Assembly (NCBI RefSeq): GCF_003205235.1
Contig: NZ_QJSM01000032.1
Coordinates: forward strand, 1-40,957
DNA: 40,957 nt
Source of the DNA: Thermoplasma sp. Kam2015
GTDB taxonomy: Archaea; Thermoplasmatota; Thermoplasmata; Thermoplasmatales; Thermoplasmataceae
Direction of reading: 5' to 3'
The notes beneath the pieces were generated by a model. It saw only the letters and a list, made by a program, of their open reading frames with translations, made no database searches and was not told where the DNA came from. Position numbers and translations under genes: made by a program. Of this stretch, positions 40,833 through 40,957 are shown one piece after another (position 1 is the first letter of the stretch; each line of letters opens with the position of its first letter).

Positions 40833-40957
40833 TGAAGTACTCAGATGTACCGGGCACTTCGATGTTCCTTGAGGCATTCAGATCCGCATGGAGTTCGAAG
40901 CCACAGTTCAGGCATTTGAATACCGAGCCATGCCTGTTGTTTTTATTTACATAGCCA
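40735..40957 (-). CDS. tnpB: TnpB, C-terminal part of a second element (cut by window edge)
   Basis: A frame open to the window edge and ending in TAG at 40735 reads GYVNKNNRHGSVFKCLNCGF and on through ELHADLNASRNI. This is the second half of the TnpB zinc ribbon (CLNC) and the RuvC-III aspartate (HADLNASRN). The C-terminal tail differs completely from that of the first TnpB, so this is another subfamily that shares only the terminal DNA blocks. Catalytic motifs RuvC-I and II lie beyond the window. It is likely part of another IS200/IS605-type element inserted upstream of gfcR. Confidence 0.8.
   Translation of the reverse strand, partial: GYVNKNNRHGSVFKCLNCGFELHADLNASRNIEVPGTSEYFRLMSASRSLRFDETSSTGEGETSSKLRSFSEE

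Noticed and set aside
1-40957. CRISPR arrays, rRNA and tRNA genes
   Set aside because: No regularly spaced repeats were seen, and no intergenic segment could be folded into a tRNA or matched to rRNA.

Overview
The window looks like chromosomal DNA of a thermoacidophilic euryarchaeon of the order Thermoplasmatales, most likely the genus Thermoplasma. The information-processing genes are archaeal: uS15, a RecJ/GAN-like nuclease, RpoK, class I LysRS, ATP-dependent DNA ligase, prefoldin beta and glycerol-1-phosphate dehydrogenase. The oligosaccharyltransferase has the archaeal WWDYG motif. Coding sequence is rich in AGA/AGG and ATA codons, and many genes have a TATA box about 25 bp before the start codon, so their mRNAs should be leaderless or nearly so. 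The species is not settled by reading alone. No rRNA or tRNA gene and no CRISPR array was found.

Layout. 78-4332 (+): sulfide:quinone oxidoreductase with a DUF1641 partner, then rpsO overlapping a DHH-family nuclease, then a RuvC-fold protein with its own promoter. 4440-11455 (-): a giant 2081-residue AglB/STT3 overlapping a secreted, membrane-anchored beta-sandwich protein. 11561-13003 (+): Pcc1-like protein, prefoldin beta and MptA as one overlapping operon. 13036-14497: RibL (-), an acetyltransferase (+) and a HIT protein (-). 14809-19143: tungsten aldehyde oxidoreductase (+) and a copper module made of CopA (-), a divergent 45-residue YHS protein (+) and DUF1059 (+). 19300-23202 (-): nicotinate phosphoribosyltransferase, an IS605/IS1341-type TnpB element and CysRS. 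23373-26829: DNA ligase (+), SSB (-), a Toprim protein (-) and a gene with an apparent +1 frameshift (+). 27026-34892: ADP-forming acetyl-CoA synthetase, a FAH-family enzyme (-), RNase Z, a NicO/UreH-like membrane protein behind a palindromic operator candidate, a KDG-aldolase-like enzyme, glycerol-1-phosphate dehydrogenase with UPF0179, and RpoK. 34889-40463 (-): APC permease, MetRS, LysRS and a GfcR-like regulator. 40735-40957 (-): the C-terminus of a second, different TnpB.

Themes. Energy and carbon: SQR feeds electrons from sulfide to quinone; the ferredoxin-dependent aldehyde oxidoreductase and ADP-forming acetyl-CoA synthetase fit peptide and sugar fermentation; the KDG-aldolase-like enzyme fits the non-phosphorylative Entner-Doudoroff route. 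Surface: AglB carries a roughly 1,200-residue extracellular extension with about 60 N-glycosylation sequons.

Main leads. (1) TnpB at 20583 seems to have lost the RuvC-II segment with its catalytic glutamate. (2) Two different tnpB genes share a 40-nt and an 18-nt block at their 3' ends that are read in different frames in the two proteins, with a covarying stem between the blocks. This indicates selection on RNA or DNA, as expected for an omegaRNA/right end. (3) The AglB extension and its overlapping partner. (4) A gene at 26136 whose well-placed start lies in one frame and whose body lies in another. (5) A perfect palindrome between the TATA box and the start of a likely metal transporter.
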